DNA of 40,923 nt from Oscillospiraceae bacterium (GCA_009784625.1 WRBI01000022.1:1-40923); one strand, 5' to 3'; counted from the stretch's first letter, positions 1-8,328 are shown. Translations and numbers: made by a program. Notes: generated by a model not told the origin, from the letters alone.

Positions 1-8
1 GGGGGATT

Positions 9-52
9 CTTAAGGGGGGCCAGCTGGGGGCGTGCCCCCTGCCCCCCTTAAG
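9..52. repeat. Nested GC-rich inverted repeat
   Basis: A perfect 12-bp inverted repeat, CTTAAGGGGGGC at 9-20 and GCCCCCCTTAAG at 41-52, encloses a second one, GGGGGC-GT-GCCCCC, near 26-39. In RNA this could form a long hairpin. It lies about 190 bp past the tex stop codon, too far to be an obvious tex terminator, and no U-tract follows on the tex strand. Confidence 0.65.
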
Positions 53-63
53 CGGCCTTTTTG

Positions 64-104
64 GTTACTTTTTTGGTCGTGGAAAAAAGTAACTCGGGGG
101 CTTG
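64..104. repeat. GTTACTTTTTT/AAAAAAGTAAC inverted repeat
   Basis: GTTACTTTTTT is followed after a short GC-rich loop by AAAAAAGTAAC, directly next to the GC-rich nested palindrome. From memory, paired motifs of this type recur between genes in many Clostridia, so this is probably a dispersed intergenic repeat. That is recollection, not a search result. Confidence 0.55.
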
Positions 105-134
105 GGGGCGAAGCGCCCCATTCCTTTTCCATCG

Positions 135-216
135 GAGATTCCGATTAAAGTCCTTAATGTCCGAAAGGCAAGGATTTCGGAAATTCCAGTTAAATGCCCT
201 TAAGACCCGAAACGCA
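135..216. repeat. Imperfect 45-bp direct repeat, two units
   Basis: Unit A begins at 135 (GAGATTCCGATTAAAGTCC) and unit B at 180 (GAAATTCCAGTTAAATGCC). Both continue with CTTAA, then CCGAAA-GCAA at the same relative positions. The phase is 45 bp and the match is imperfect, roughly three quarters by eye. The period is a multiple of three, but no gene is supported. Confidence 0.55.
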
Positions 217-238
217 AAACAAAGCACCCCATTCCAAT

Positions 239-2401
239 TTAACCATCCTGCGGCACACCCTTAATCGCCAGCGATATCCGCTTCTTATTCAAATAAACAT
301 CAACCACTTTCACCTTAACAATCTGCCCCACCTTAACCGCATCCAGCGGATGTTTCACAAACCTCTCAGACAACCGCGAGATATGCACAAGCCCATCCTG
401 ATGCACACCGATATCTACAAACGCGCCAAAATCGGTGATATTCCGCACAGTCCCGGTCAGGATCATCTCCGCCTCCAAGTCTTCCATGCTCATCACATCC
501 TGACGAAGAATCGGCGGCGGCAGCTCATCCCGGGGATCCCTACCCGGCTTAAGCAGCTCATCGATGATGTCTTTCAGCGTCGGTTCACCGACCCCGACCT
601 CTTTGGCCAGCGGGCCAATCCCCAGCTCTCTGGCTTTCTCGCGCAAGCCATGCACCCCGCCTTTATCCAGGTCGGCCAATACAAACCCACAAGATTTCAG
701 TACCGCTTTAGCCGCCTTGTAGCTTTCCGGATGAACGGCAGTGTTGTCCAACTGGTTTTCGCCGCCTTTTACCCGCAAGAACCCGGCGCATTGCTCAAAC
801 GCTTTCTTGCCCAGCTTTGGAACTTTGAGCAGGCCGCTCCGGCCGCTGAACGGGCCGTTTTCTTCCCGAAAGGCCACAATGTTCTTGGCCACCGTCTTGT
901 TCACACCCGAAACATAAGACAACAAACTGTGGGAGGCCGTGTTCAAGTCAACACCCACGCTGTTTACGCAGTCTTCGACCACCCCGCCCAGCGAATCATC
1001 CAGCTTGGCAGGCGGCATATCGTGCTGGTACTGCCCCACCCCGATGGCTTTGGGGTCAATCTTGACCAGCTCGGCCAGCGGGTCCTGAATCCTGCGCGCA
1101 ATCGAAACCGCACTGCGCAGGCTCACATCAAACTCGGGAAACTCCTCAGCCGCCAGCTTGGACGCCGAATAGACAGACGCCCCCGCCTCGCTGACCACCA
1201 TATAACTCAACTTTAACTCAGGCAGCTCACCGATCAGCTCAGCCACAAAGCGTTCGCTTTCGGCCGACGCGGTTCCGTTCCCGATGGATATCACGTTCAC
1301 TCCATGTTTTTTGATCAGGGCTTTGAGTGTCCGTTTCGCTTCGTCAACCTTGTTTTGAGGCGGAGTCGGATAGATGACGGTGACGTCCAGCACTTTGCCC
1401 GTGTGGTCAACCACCGCGATCTTGCAGCCGGTGCGGTAGGCCGGGTCAACCCCAAGCACCACCCGATCTTTGAGCGGTGGCTGCATAAGCAGCTGCTCCA
1501 AGTTTGCTTTGAACACATCGATGGCGCTGTCCGCCGCCTTTTCGCTGAGCATCCCGCGCAGCTCGTTTTCCAGCGACGGGAACAACAGGCGCGAAAACCC
1601 GTCGTCAAGCGCTTCGACCAGCACTTCGCGGGCGGGCGACTTCCCTTTTAAAAACTGGTCGTAAATGACCCCCATACAAGCGGGCGCGTCGATCTCCAGG
1701 CCGACTTTGAGAAACCCCTCCCGCTCGCCGCGGTTGATGGCCAATATCCGGTGGGGCGGGATTTTCGCAAACGGCTCACGGTAATCGGCGTACATCGAAT
1801 AGACATTGTCCTCGTCTTTGGCCGCGGCCGTCTTCACTTCGCAACCGCGGGCAAGCAATTCCCGCAAGATTTTGCGCACTTCGGCACTGTCAGACAAAGT
1901 TTCGGCCACAATGTCTTTTGCCCCATCCAGCGCCGCCTGCGGGTCAGGCACACCTTTTTCCTCGTCCACATACTGCGCCGCCAATGTTAACGGATCGGGC
2001 ATCTCCCGCTTTTGTTCGAGCAGTGTTTCGGCCAGCGGCGCAAGCCCACGCTCGCGCGCGACCGAAGCGCGGGTTTTCCGCTTTTGCTTATATGGCCGGT
2101 ATAAATCCTCGACTTCGGCCAGGGTGACCCCGGCACGGATAGCGGCTTCAAGCTCGCCGGTCAGTTTGCCCTGCTCGTCGATCGAGCCGATCACCTCGTC
2201 TTTTCGCTTTTCGAGGTTTTGCAGATAGCTCAACCGGGTGGAAAGTTCGCGTAGCGTATCGTCATCCAAACTGCCGGTGACCTCTTTCCGGTAGCGGGCG
2301 ATAAACGGGATGGTCGCGCCCTCGGCGATCAGGTTTACCGTGTTTTCCACCTGCCAGAGCTGCAGTGACAGTTCTTTGGTCAGTGTCTCGTTGATGGTCA
2401 T
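239..2401 (-). CDS. tex: Tex family RNA-binding transcription accessory protein
   Basis: Tex is a conserved cytoplasmic nucleic-acid-binding protein linked to transcription and RNA turnover; its exact reaction is unclear. The 720-residue product shows the usual order. An N-terminal helical region precedes an RNase H-like YqgF segment around residues 320-450 (VVLGVDPAYRTGCK). Helix-hairpin-helix repeats follow at about 490-560 (LLSYVSGVNKTVAKNIVAFR). A C-terminal S1 domain at about 640-710 reads GTVRNITDFGAFVDIG and ends LAIKGVPQDG. The frame stays open 20 codons upstream, but ATG at 2399-2401 has GGAGGA about 10 nt before it and gives MTINETLTKE, so it is preferred. It starts 29 nt after the DUF4340 gene, so it is probably the last gene of the ABC operon. 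Confidence 0.97.
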   Translation of the reverse strand: MTINETLTKELSLQLWQVENTVNLIAEGATIPFIARYRKEVTGSLDDDTLRELSTRLSYLQNLEKRKDEVIGSIDEQGKLTGELEAAIRAGVTLAEVEDLYRPYKQKRKTRASVARERGLAPLAETLLEQKREMPDPLTLAAQYVDEEKGVPDPQAALDGAKDIVAETLSDSAEVRKILRELLARGCEVKTAAAKDEDNVYSMYADYREPFAKIPPHRILAINRGEREGFLKVGLEIDAPACMGVIYDQFLKGKSPAREVLVEALDDGFSRLLFPSLENELRGMLSEKAADSAIDVFKANLEQLLMQPPLKDRVVLGVDPAYRTGCKIAVVDHTGKVLDVTVIYPTPPQNKVDEAKRTLKALIKKHGVNVISIGNGTASAESERFVAELIGELPELKLSYMVVSEAGASVYSASKLAAEEFPEFDVSLRSAVSIARRIQDPLAELVKIDPKAIGVGQYQHDMPPAKLDDSLGGVVEDCVNSVGVDLNTASHSLLSYVSGVNKTVAKNIVAFREENGPFSGRSGLLKVPKLGKKAFEQCAGFLRVKGGENQLDNTAVHPESYKAAKAVLKSCGFVLADLDKGGVHGLREKARELGIGPLAKEVGVGEPTLKDIIDELLKPGRDPRDELPPPILRQDVMSMEDLEAEMILTGTVRNITDFGAFVDIGVHQDGLVHISRLSERFVKHPLDAVKVGQIVKVKVVDVYLNKKRISLAIKGVPQDG

Positions 2402-2430
2402 GTTGTATCTATCCTCCAAGATGATTATTG

Positions 2431-3858
2431 CTAAATTGCCTCTACCCGCCGGTCTTCCCAAACTTCCAAAAGGTCACCCAACACCCGGTCGATGTAGGAA
2501 GACGGCGTCAGGAACACCCGCCCCTCATTCACCCGGGCAAAGTGCCTGAGTGGTACGTTTGACTCATAAAAGCTGACGGTCAAGTCTGTCCCGTCGGCGT
2601 AGCGGTAAATGAAATTCAAAACCGGCCGGCCCGGCTCGGTTTGCTGGTCTTCATGCATCTCAAGCGTTGCCGAAATCAGGGTTGTAAAAAACCGCCGGAA
2701 GTTTTCGGTATCCAGCGTCAGGTCGGGGGTTGTAACGATAGGCGCGTCTTCTTCGTCTCTTTCGATCTCAAAAACGTGGACATGCCCACCCCGGCCACCA
2801 AAGACCGCGACTTGGACAGCAGCCAGTTCTTCAAGCAAAGGCGAGGCCGCAAAAGGCGACATTAGCTGGTAAAATTGCACATCCAGCCAGAGCAGGCCGT
2901 GTTCGCCAATCGAGTAGAGCAGTGGCACGCCTTCCCGGTAGATGAGCACCATTCCGGCTTCGTCCGGTTGTGTGGCCAAAATTGAAAAGCCGCCGTACTC
3001 GCCACCCTCAACCGTCAGTGTCGACCAGGGCCGGTCAAAGCCGAGCGCGTCCAAGTCGGCTTGGGACGGGTTGACCGCCACCACCCGGTGGGCGATCATC
3101 CCAAAGGCCGCGTGTAAAATCCCCGGCCCGGTCAACGGGTTGAGTTCGTGCGCAAAAGGCGCGGTCAATTCAAACTCCCCGCGATTGGCAACGATTGTTA
3201 CCTCGCCCGTCTCTTCGCGGACAGCGCCGCCCAGCGTCATCGAGTCAAACACCATCGGCCAGCCGCTCATGGGTGTGATATTCATGTTCATATAATCAAA
3301 GGGGGTGAGCAAAAAATTATCCACTGCTGTGACCGGGACAAGATAGATCGCGCCGTCTTCATCCAGCTGAATATATACACCGACGTTGCCGGGGGCAACG
3401 TCCCCGATCTTTATGGTGCGCGTTCCCTGCTCTTCAAAGTCCAGAACAACCGTTGCACGGGCTGGATTTAACCCAAAAACGCGCAGGTCGGCCACTTCCA
3501 CATCCACCAGTTCCAGATAAGGCAGGTTGCGCGAAGCGCCCAGCACCCCGCCAATCCGCGCGCTATCAACCGGCAGATCCTCCATCCCGGGGATGGTTGC
3601 CCGGCTGACCATATTATTCCGCGCGGGGTCAATCTCCAAGCGCAAGAGGGTGAACGGCTCGCGATACCCGCCCGAAAAGTGAGCGGAAAGCGGCGGCATA
3701 TCGTACTGAAAGAGGAAGGCAAGCTCAGCCGGCCCGGTCGATTCGTTTTCATGGGCTTCTTCCTGCCATACAATGAAAAAACCGAGACCGAGCACCAGCA
3801 GCAGGGCGGCCAGCCCGCCGGTGATCATCAGTTTTTTTCGCAATCCGCCAACCACCAA
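2431..3858 (-). CDS. DUF4340 domain-containing membrane-anchored protein
   Basis: A 475-residue protein with one N-terminal membrane segment (about residues 12-31) and a long, acidic, presumably extracytoplasmic remainder. The stretch YLELVDVEVADLRVFGLNPA through IKIGDVAPGNVGVYIQ is typical of DUF4340 proteins, which are usually encoded beside GldG-like proteins and ABC-2 transporters. It lies between the gldG-like gene and tex. The start is uncertain: TTG at 3856-3858, adjacent GTG at 3853-3855, or ATG at 3826-3828 just before the hydrophobic segment. The first two follow the upstream stop by 3-6 nt. The function is unknown; an accessory role for the ABC transporter is inferred from context. 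Confidence 0.85.
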   Translation of the reverse strand: MVVGGLRKKLMITGGLAALLLVLGLGFFIVWQEEAHENESTGPAELAFLFQYDMPPLSAHFSGGYREPFTLLRLEIDPARNNMVSRATIPGMEDLPVDSARIGGVLGASRNLPYLELVDVEVADLRVFGLNPARATVVLDFEEQGTRTIKIGDVAPGNVGVYIQLDEDGAIYLVPVTAVDNFLLTPFDYMNMNITPMSGWPMVFDSMTLGGAVREETGEVTIVANRGEFELTAPFAHELNPLTGPGILHAAFGMIAHRVVAVNPSQADLDALGFDRPWSTLTVEGGEYGGFSILATQPDEAGMVLIYREGVPLLYSIGEHGLLWLDVQFYQLMSPFAASPLLEELAAVQVAVFGGRGGHVHVFEIERDEEDAPIVTTPDLTLDTENFRRFFTTLISATLEMHEDQQTEPGRPVLNFIYRYADGTDLTVSFYESNVPLRHFARVNEGRVFLTPSSYIDRVLGDLLEVWEDRRVEAI

Positions 3859-3861
3859 TCT

Positions 3862-5319
3862 TTAAAGATGTCTGCGCCTGATAAAGATGACGCCGCCCGC
3901 AAAAACAACAACCAGCGGCAAAACGATCACAAACAACACACCGTATATAATGGTCTGGAAGTCGGTGATCGGCAGGGGGGTTGCCCCAATCACGGTGGGT
4001 GCGATGGCCACCCCGCCCATATGCTCACTCAAACCTTCGAACAAACCGAGAATGTATTGCGCGTTCCCGATGTGCGGGTTAAGCAGCATGTTCACATCCA
4101 CAAAATCGCGGGACGCGAAAACCGCAACGGTCGACACCCGCCCGGCCTCGTCGTAATCACCGGTGAACGCCTCGTCCTGGCTGAGCGCGAGCGCGGCGAA
4201 CGGGCCGGGCATTTCGCTCATGGCCGGTGACCAGCCGTTTTGCGCGTCCAGCGGCTGCAAAACCGCCGACTCCCCAAAGATCATAGGTGCGCTGACTGTC
4301 CGCGCCCCCCGCTGGTGAAAGAGAAAATCCAGCGGCCGGGCGTTTGGCATGATCGAGAAAAAATCAAACGTGTGCCGGGCAAAAACATCCTCGGTGTAGT
4401 GTACGGCCGAGAGGTACGGTCCGCCCCAGGTCATGTTGAGGTCGGTTTGGTAGACGATCCCGGGCAGTACTAAAATCCCCCAGTCGGCCAGAAACATCTC
4501 CAGATTTGGCAGCGGCGGCTGGTGCACCCCGGCAAAATAGACAAGCGTTACATCCCGCTCACCCAGCAAAAACCGCTCGATCTTCGCGATGACGTCTTCG
4601 GGGTAATCGCGGGTGGGCGAATTGATGACCAGAATGGTCGCCTCAGGGTGAATCTCTTCGGTCAGGATGTTCTGGCTGACCACCCGGTAGCGGTTGGTCT
4701 CGAGCAGGGAAACAAGCCCGGACGAGTCGCTCTCGCCGAAACCGGCCAGCACAGACACGGTCACCTGCCTGTCCATCGTCATAAACAAGATCAGCCCGGT
4801 CATCATCTGTTCGGCGCGGGAGGACGCAATCCGACTGCCGAACACGTCGGTTTCGATGTTGAAAAGTTCAAAGACACTCAGCGTCTCAACCCGATCCTCC
4901 GTCACCAGCAGGATGGTCTGTGCGTTGAGCTGAAACTGCGGGAACCGCGCGGCAAACGCGGGGTCACGGGTCAGATCGATGTATTCGAGTGTGATTCGCG
5001 GGGAGAGCGCCGCGTACTGGCGGATCACCTCGTTGGCCTGCACAAAATATTCGCCCGCCGCCGTCAAACCGGTTTCGGGGGTGAGCACGTAAATGGCAAG
5101 ATCCATTTCCAGCTGCGCAATGAAGTCCCGGCTCTCCTGCGTCAATACAAACGCCTGCTCGGCGGTCAGATCCAACCGCCACTGATGCCGCTCGGCCAAC
5201 ACGCCGACAAATAAATTGAGCGCCACAATAATCGCGACCACCAGCGCGGTGATGGCGGTGGCCACACTGCCCTGCCGGAAAACCCGGCTCTTCCAGATAC
5301 TTACCAGCTTTTGCTTCAT
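3862..5319 (-). CDS. GldG family ABC-type transport auxiliary protein
   Basis: The 485-residue product has one N-terminal membrane helix (about 18-42), a large extracytoplasmic domain and a C-terminal helix (about 453-478) followed by basic RRRHL. The text RLDLTAEQAFVLTQESRDFIAQL is characteristic of GldG/ABC_transp_aux proteins, where Leu-Thr precedes a thioredoxin-like domain. Such proteins accompany GldA/GldF-type ABC-2 systems. GldA, GldF and GldG are needed for gliding in Bacteroidota, but the same module occurs in non-gliding Clostridia with unknown substrate. The ATG at 5317-5319 directly abuts the permease stop codon, so translation is probably coupled. Confidence 0.9.
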   Translation of the reverse strand: MKQKLVSIWKSRVFRQGSVATAITALVVAIIVALNLFVGVLAERHQWRLDLTAEQAFVLTQESRDFIAQLEMDLAIYVLTPETGLTAAGEYFVQANEVIRQYAALSPRITLEYIDLTRDPAFAARFPQFQLNAQTILLVTEDRVETLSVFELFNIETDVFGSRIASSRAEQMMTGLILFMTMDRQVTVSVLAGFGESDSSGLVSLLETNRYRVVSQNILTEEIHPEATILVINSPTRDYPEDVIAKIERFLLGERDVTLVYFAGVHQPPLPNLEMFLADWGILVLPGIVYQTDLNMTWGGPYLSAVHYTEDVFARHTFDFFSIMPNARPLDFLFHQRGARTVSAPMIFGESAVLQPLDAQNGWSPAMSEMPGPFAALALSQDEAFTGDYDEAGRVSTVAVFASRDFVDVNMLLNPHIGNAQYILGLFEGLSEHMGGVAIAPTVIGATPLPITDFQTIIYGVLFVIVLPLVVVFAGGVIFIRRRHL

Positions 5320-6021
5320 TTAGCTCCACCGCCTTTTTTCGAAAACGCGTATGGTCAAAAAGAGGAAGATGGCGCAAACGCTGACAAAAAACAGGATGTC
5401 CGCGATGCGGAAAATCCCCAGCCCGAAGCTGAAGTACCGTTCGTAAAAAGAAATCGCGCCGACCACCGCCGCCAGCGGCCCGGTAAAGACCGCACGCAAA
5501 GCGCCCACCATCAGAAAAAACAGCCCGACCCCAAAACTGCCCACCGCCGCAATCACCTGATTTTCAGTCAGCGCCGAAATAAACAGGCCGATCGAAATCA
5601 GCGCCATACCAAGCAGCAATGTGGCGATCAGATTACCAAACACCAGCCCCCAATTGGGCGAGGTAAACGTCGCGATCAACAACGCGTAGACCAAAGTGAC
5701 CGACAACCCGATCACAAAGACAGCCACCGCGGCCAGATATTTGCCAAGCACCATCCCGGTTAGAGAGACCGGCGCGGTCAACAGCCCCTGCTCGGTTTTG
5801 CTCTTGCGCTCCTCACTGAGCAGGCGCATGGTCAGAATTGGGATAAGAAAAAGCAGCAGCGTGTACAGGCCGCCAAACACGCCGCCCAGATTCGCGTTCA
5901 TCCCAAACAGGTTGTTCGCGAAAAAGAAGTATCCGGAAAAAAAGTAAAAGACCGCGAGAAAAATAAACCCCACGGGTGATCGAAAGTAAGCCCCAAGCTC
6001 CTTACGGGCAATGGCCAACAA
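5320..6021 (-). CDS. ABC-2 type transporter permease (GldF-like)
   Basis: A 233-residue integral membrane protein with about six hydrophobic segments. It opens with ARKELGAYFRSPVGFIFLAVF, the usual start of ABC-2 permeases of the GldF/NosY type. It would form the membrane channel for the ATPase at 6117-7058. The start is TTG at 6019-6021, preceded by a GGGGGG-containing Shine-Dalgarno sequence about 7 nt upstream; no ATG fits better. A degenerate palindromic repeat fills the 95-nt gap to the upstream ATPase gene. The transported substrate cannot be read from the sequence. Confidence 0.92.
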   Translation of the reverse strand: MLAIARKELGAYFRSPVGFIFLAVFYFFSGYFFFANNLFGMNANLGGVFGGLYTLLLFLIPILTMRLLSEERKSKTEQGLLTAPVSLTGMVLGKYLAAVAVFVIGLSVTLVYALLIATFTSPNWGLVFGNLIATLLLGMALISIGLFISALTENQVIAAVGSFGVGLFFLMVGALRAVFTGPLAAVVGAISFYERYFSFGLGIFRIADILFFVSVCAIFLFLTIRVFEKRRWS

Positions 6022-6037
6022 AGTAATCCCCCCTAAT

Positions 6038-6130
6038 GTCAGTTGAAAGTTATGGCATCGCTGACGCGATTCATTTTAAATGATCTCCACGAAGCGGACA
6101 CCACAACTGTCCACTGTCAATTGTCAACTG
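6038..6130. repeat. Degenerate copy of a palindromic intergenic element
   Basis: The arms GTCAGTTGAAAGTTATGG (6039-6056) and the complement of CAGTTGACAATTGACAG (in 6114-6130) flank an imperfect palindrome around TCGCTGACGCGA and TCCACGAAGCGGA with centre ATTTTAAAT. Arm sequence and overall plan match the better preserved element at 17411-17554. On the minus strand the arm supplies the last codons and the TGA stop of the ABC ATPase gene, ending Val-Asp-Asn. Confidence 0.6.
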
Positions 6131-7058
6131 CCCGTTGCGTCAGCTGCAAAAACACATCTTCAAGGCTCATCTCGTCGGCTTTCAGGCCGAGAAGCGGCCA
6201 TCCCTTTTGAGACAGCGCGGCAAAGAGCTCGCGGCGCGGATCAGCCTTCTCTTTTGCCTGAATCGCCCAGTCGGCGGCGTCCTTTTCTTTCTCACCCAGA
6301 CACTCAGCGCCGGATATACCGGGCAGCTTGGCCAGCAAATCACCCACCCGGTCTTTCGGCCCGGCAATGCGGGCGATCAGTTTGCCTGATCTGCCAAAGC
6401 TTTGCGACAGCTTTTCGGGCGCACCATCCGCCACCACCACCCCGCTGCTCAGCACCAGCACCCGGTCGCAGACCGCTTGCACCTCGGACAGTATATGAGA
6501 AGAAAACAGGATTGTCCGCTCTTTGCCCAAACTCCTGATCAGCCCGCGCATCTCAATAATCTGCTGCGGATCCAGCCCGGCAGTCGGCTCATCCAGCACA
6601 AGTACCTGCGGGCTGCCGATCATCGCGCCGGCCAGCCCCACCCGCTGGCGATACCCCTTTGAGAGGTTTTTGATCCGCCGGTGAAAAACGTCGTCCACCC
6701 GCGCCTGCTCACAACACTGCGTGATGTGCTCTCGCATATCCAGCTTGACTTTCTTGAGCGCGTAGACAAAACAGAGGTATTCCTTGACTGTCATGTCGGG
6801 GTAGAGCGGCGGGTGCTCGGGCAGGTAACCCAACATAGCCTTGGCAGACAGCGGCGCCTCTAAAATCTCGTGGCCGCCGATCTTGACCGTCCCCTCAGTC
6901 GAAGAAAGATAACCGGTTATGATGTTCATGGCCGTCGATTTCCCCGCCCCGTTCGGCCCCAAAAAACCGAGTATCTCGCCTTTTGCCACATTAAAGGACA
7001 CATCACTGAGCGCGTATTTACTGCCAAAGCGCTTGGTCAGGCCTTTTACTTCTATCAT
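6117..7058 (-). CDS. ABC transporter ATP-binding protein (GldA-like)
   Basis: The 313-residue ATPase has Walker A GPNGAGKST (about 35-43), the Q-loop region near GYLPEHPPLYPDMTV, signature LSKGYRQRVGLAGA, Walker B VLVLDEPTAGLDP and the switch His in LFSSH. A C-terminal extension of about 90 residues is typical of the CcmA/GldA/DrrA class. It would power export or assembly with the permease and GldG-like partner. The start MIEVKGLTKRF has AAGGACG about 9 nt upstream. It is the first gene of the minus-strand operon. The last codons lie in a palindromic repeat, so the C-terminus may have been rewritten by insertion of that element. Confidence 0.95.
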   Translation of the reverse strand: MIEVKGLTKRFGSKYALSDVSFNVAKGEILGFLGPNGAGKSTAMNIITGYLSSTEGTVKIGGHEILEAPLSAKAMLGYLPEHPPLYPDMTVKEYLCFVYALKKVKLDMREHITQCCEQARVDDVFHRRIKNLSKGYRQRVGLAGAMIGSPQVLVLDEPTAGLDPQQIIEMRGLIRSLGKERTILFSSHILSEVQAVCDRVLVLSSGVVVADGAPEKLSQSFGRSGKLIARIAGPKDRVGDLLAKLPGISGAECLGEKEKDAADWAIQAKEKADPRRELFAALSQKGWPLLGLKADEMSLEDVFLQLTQRAVDN

Positions 7059-7075
7059 CTATCGCACGTCCTTCG

Positions 7076-7110
7076 TCGATATAATTATGTATTCGATATC
7101 GTAATTATGT
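7076..7110. promoter_or_regulatory. Tandem operator-like repeats upstream of the ABC operon
   Basis: TCGATATAATTATGT (7076-7090) is followed by TCGATATCGTAATTATGT (7093-7110), two direct repeats differing by a 3-nt insertion. The second contains the palindrome CGATATCG. They lie 18-52 bp upstream of the ATPase start codon, where a repressor would overlap promoter or leader. No regulator gene is adjacent, so the cognate factor is unknown. Confidence 0.4.
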
Positions 7111-7252
7111 TTTTGTGATTTCAATTAAATAAAATACTTATCATAATTGTTTTGACATTTAGGTAAACGAACACAAACACATCTATCATAACACGAAAAT
7201 CTGAAAAATCTGTGAAAAAACTTGGCGCGATCAGTAAAAGATGTAATCTTAT

Positions 7253-7288
7253 GGTATAATGTTCACTGAGAGGCGCGAACATTATACC
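7253..7288. promoter_or_regulatory. Inverted repeat with TATAAT on both strands
   Basis: GGTATAATGTTC (7253-7264) and GAACATTATACC (7277-7288) form a perfect 12-bp inverted repeat with a 12-nt centre. Each arm contains a consensus -10 hexamer, one per strand, but neither has a good -35 at 17 bp. It could be a divergent promoter/operator or an RNA hairpin in the fmt leader, about 105 bp before the fmt start. Confidence 0.45.
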
Positions 7289-7392
7289 ACGTACTTCGCC
7301 TCACCGCTAAAGCAGTACTGGTTTTTGACGCACTATGTCATGCAGATCTTAAGCTTTATTATAGCACAGTTCTCCGAGAGGATGTATACGTT

Positions 7393-8328
7393 TTGTCACG
7401 CAAGATCGTTTTTATGGGAACACCCGACTTCGCGGTTCCTTGTCTTGATCGCCTGATTTCTGACAGCCACGCGATTTCCGCTGTTTTTTGCCAGCCCGAC
7501 CGCCCAAAAGGCCGGGGGATGTCGCTCTCGCCGCCGCCGGTCAAACAGCTGGCCTCCGCCCGCGGAATTCCTGTTTTTCAGCCGCTTACCCTGCGGGACG
7601 GCGAGGCGGCCACGCTTCTGCGCGGGCTTGCGCCCGACTTGATTGTGGTGGTTGCTTACGGCCGAATCTTGCCCCTCGAAATCCTGGAACTGCCGCCTCT
7701 CGGATGCATCAATGTACACGCCTCTCTCCTCCCCCGTTGGCGCGGGGCCGCCCCCATTCAGTGGAGTTTGATCGCAGGAGACACCAAAACCGGTGTGACT
7801 ACAATGCACATGTCGGAAGGCCTTGATACAGGAGATATTATCCTAAAACGCGAAATCGATATTTATCCGGATGAGACTTCCGGACATTTGTTTGATCGAC
7901 TCAGCCAAATGGGCGCAGAACTGCTTGTAGAAACGATTTATCTACTTAAATCCGGCAACGCGCCGCGTACGCCGCAGGACGATGCGCTGGCCACACTTGC
8001 TCCACCTATTCAGAAAAACATGTCAAAACTTAATTTTTCCGCTTCACCAAAGGATTTTTGCAACCTTGTACGCGGATTAAACCCCTCACCCGGTGCGATA
8101 ATCCACTTTTCAGGTAATCCGGTCAAGGTGCACAAGGCGATTCCGGTTGCCGATGTCTCGGGTAAACCAGGTGTAATTCTGCATACAAAGCGCTTGGTTG
8201 TAGGATGTGGAGACGGCGCTGTCGAGTTGATCACCCTTCAGTCACAGGGCAAAAAACCAATGGATGCCGCCACATGGCGAAATGGAATCCGTAAACCGCC
8301 CGATGGCACAGTGCTTAAGTTTGATTGA
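7393..8328 (+). CDS. fmt: Methionyl-tRNA formyltransferase
   Basis: Fmt transfers a formyl group from 10-formyltetrahydrofolate to initiator Met-tRNA in the cytoplasm. The 311-residue length is normal. The N-terminal catalytic domain opens KIVFMGTPDFAVPCL and carries the signature INVHASLLPRWRGAAPIQW, then GVTTMHMSEGLDTGDI with the catalytic Asp region. A C-terminal OB-like domain follows (about 205-311). The start is TTG at 7393-7395, with GAGAGG about 11 nt upstream; the only nearby ATG (7414) would remove the first strand. Def and PriA genes, often just upstream of fmt, are absent here. rsmB follows after 111 bp. Confidence 0.97.
   Translation: MSRKIVFMGTPDFAVPCLDRLISDSHAISAVFCQPDRPKGRGMSLSPPPVKQLASARGIPVFQPLTLRDGEAATLLRGLAPDLIVVVAYGRILPLEILELPPLGCINVHASLLPRWRGAAPIQWSLIAGDTKTGVTTMHMSEGLDTGDIILKREIDIYPDETSGHLFDRLSQMGAELLVETIYLLKSGNAPRTPQDDALATLAPPIQKNMSKLNFSASPKDFCNLVRGLNPSPGAIIHFSGNPVKVHKAIPVADVSGKPGVILHTKRLVVGCGDGAVELITLQSQGKKPMDAATWRNGIRKPPDGTVLKFD

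Larger units (their letters stand above)
1..238. other. Repeat-rich noncoding region downstream of tex
   Basis: No convincing gene is seen here. The only long open frame on the plus strand runs through the repeats described separately and on into the 3' end of tex, and has no ribosome binding site. The stretch holds a nested GC-rich inverted repeat (9-52), an AT-rich inverted repeat (64-104) and an imperfect 45-bp direct repeat (135-216). Whatever lies upstream of the window edge is unknown. Confidence 0.6.
7059..7392. other. Divergent intergenic region between the ABC operon and fmt
   Basis: This AT-rich 334-bp region separates the minus-strand ABC operon from plus-strand fmt. It holds tandem TCGATAT...AATTATGT repeats next to the ABC operon (7076-7110) and a perfect 12-bp inverted repeat (7253-7288) containing TATAAT on both strands. 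No ORF with a ribosome binding site and no RNA family is recognised. Confidence 0.6.

Noticed and set aside
194-1216. 340-codon open frame on the plus strand
   Set aside because: Antisense to the well supported tex gene; rich in His, Arg and Gln as expected from reading the complement of a GC-rich gene, with no ribosome site.
7152-7157. TTGACA upstream of fmt as a plus-strand -35
   Set aside because: No acceptable -10 at 16-18 bp downstream.
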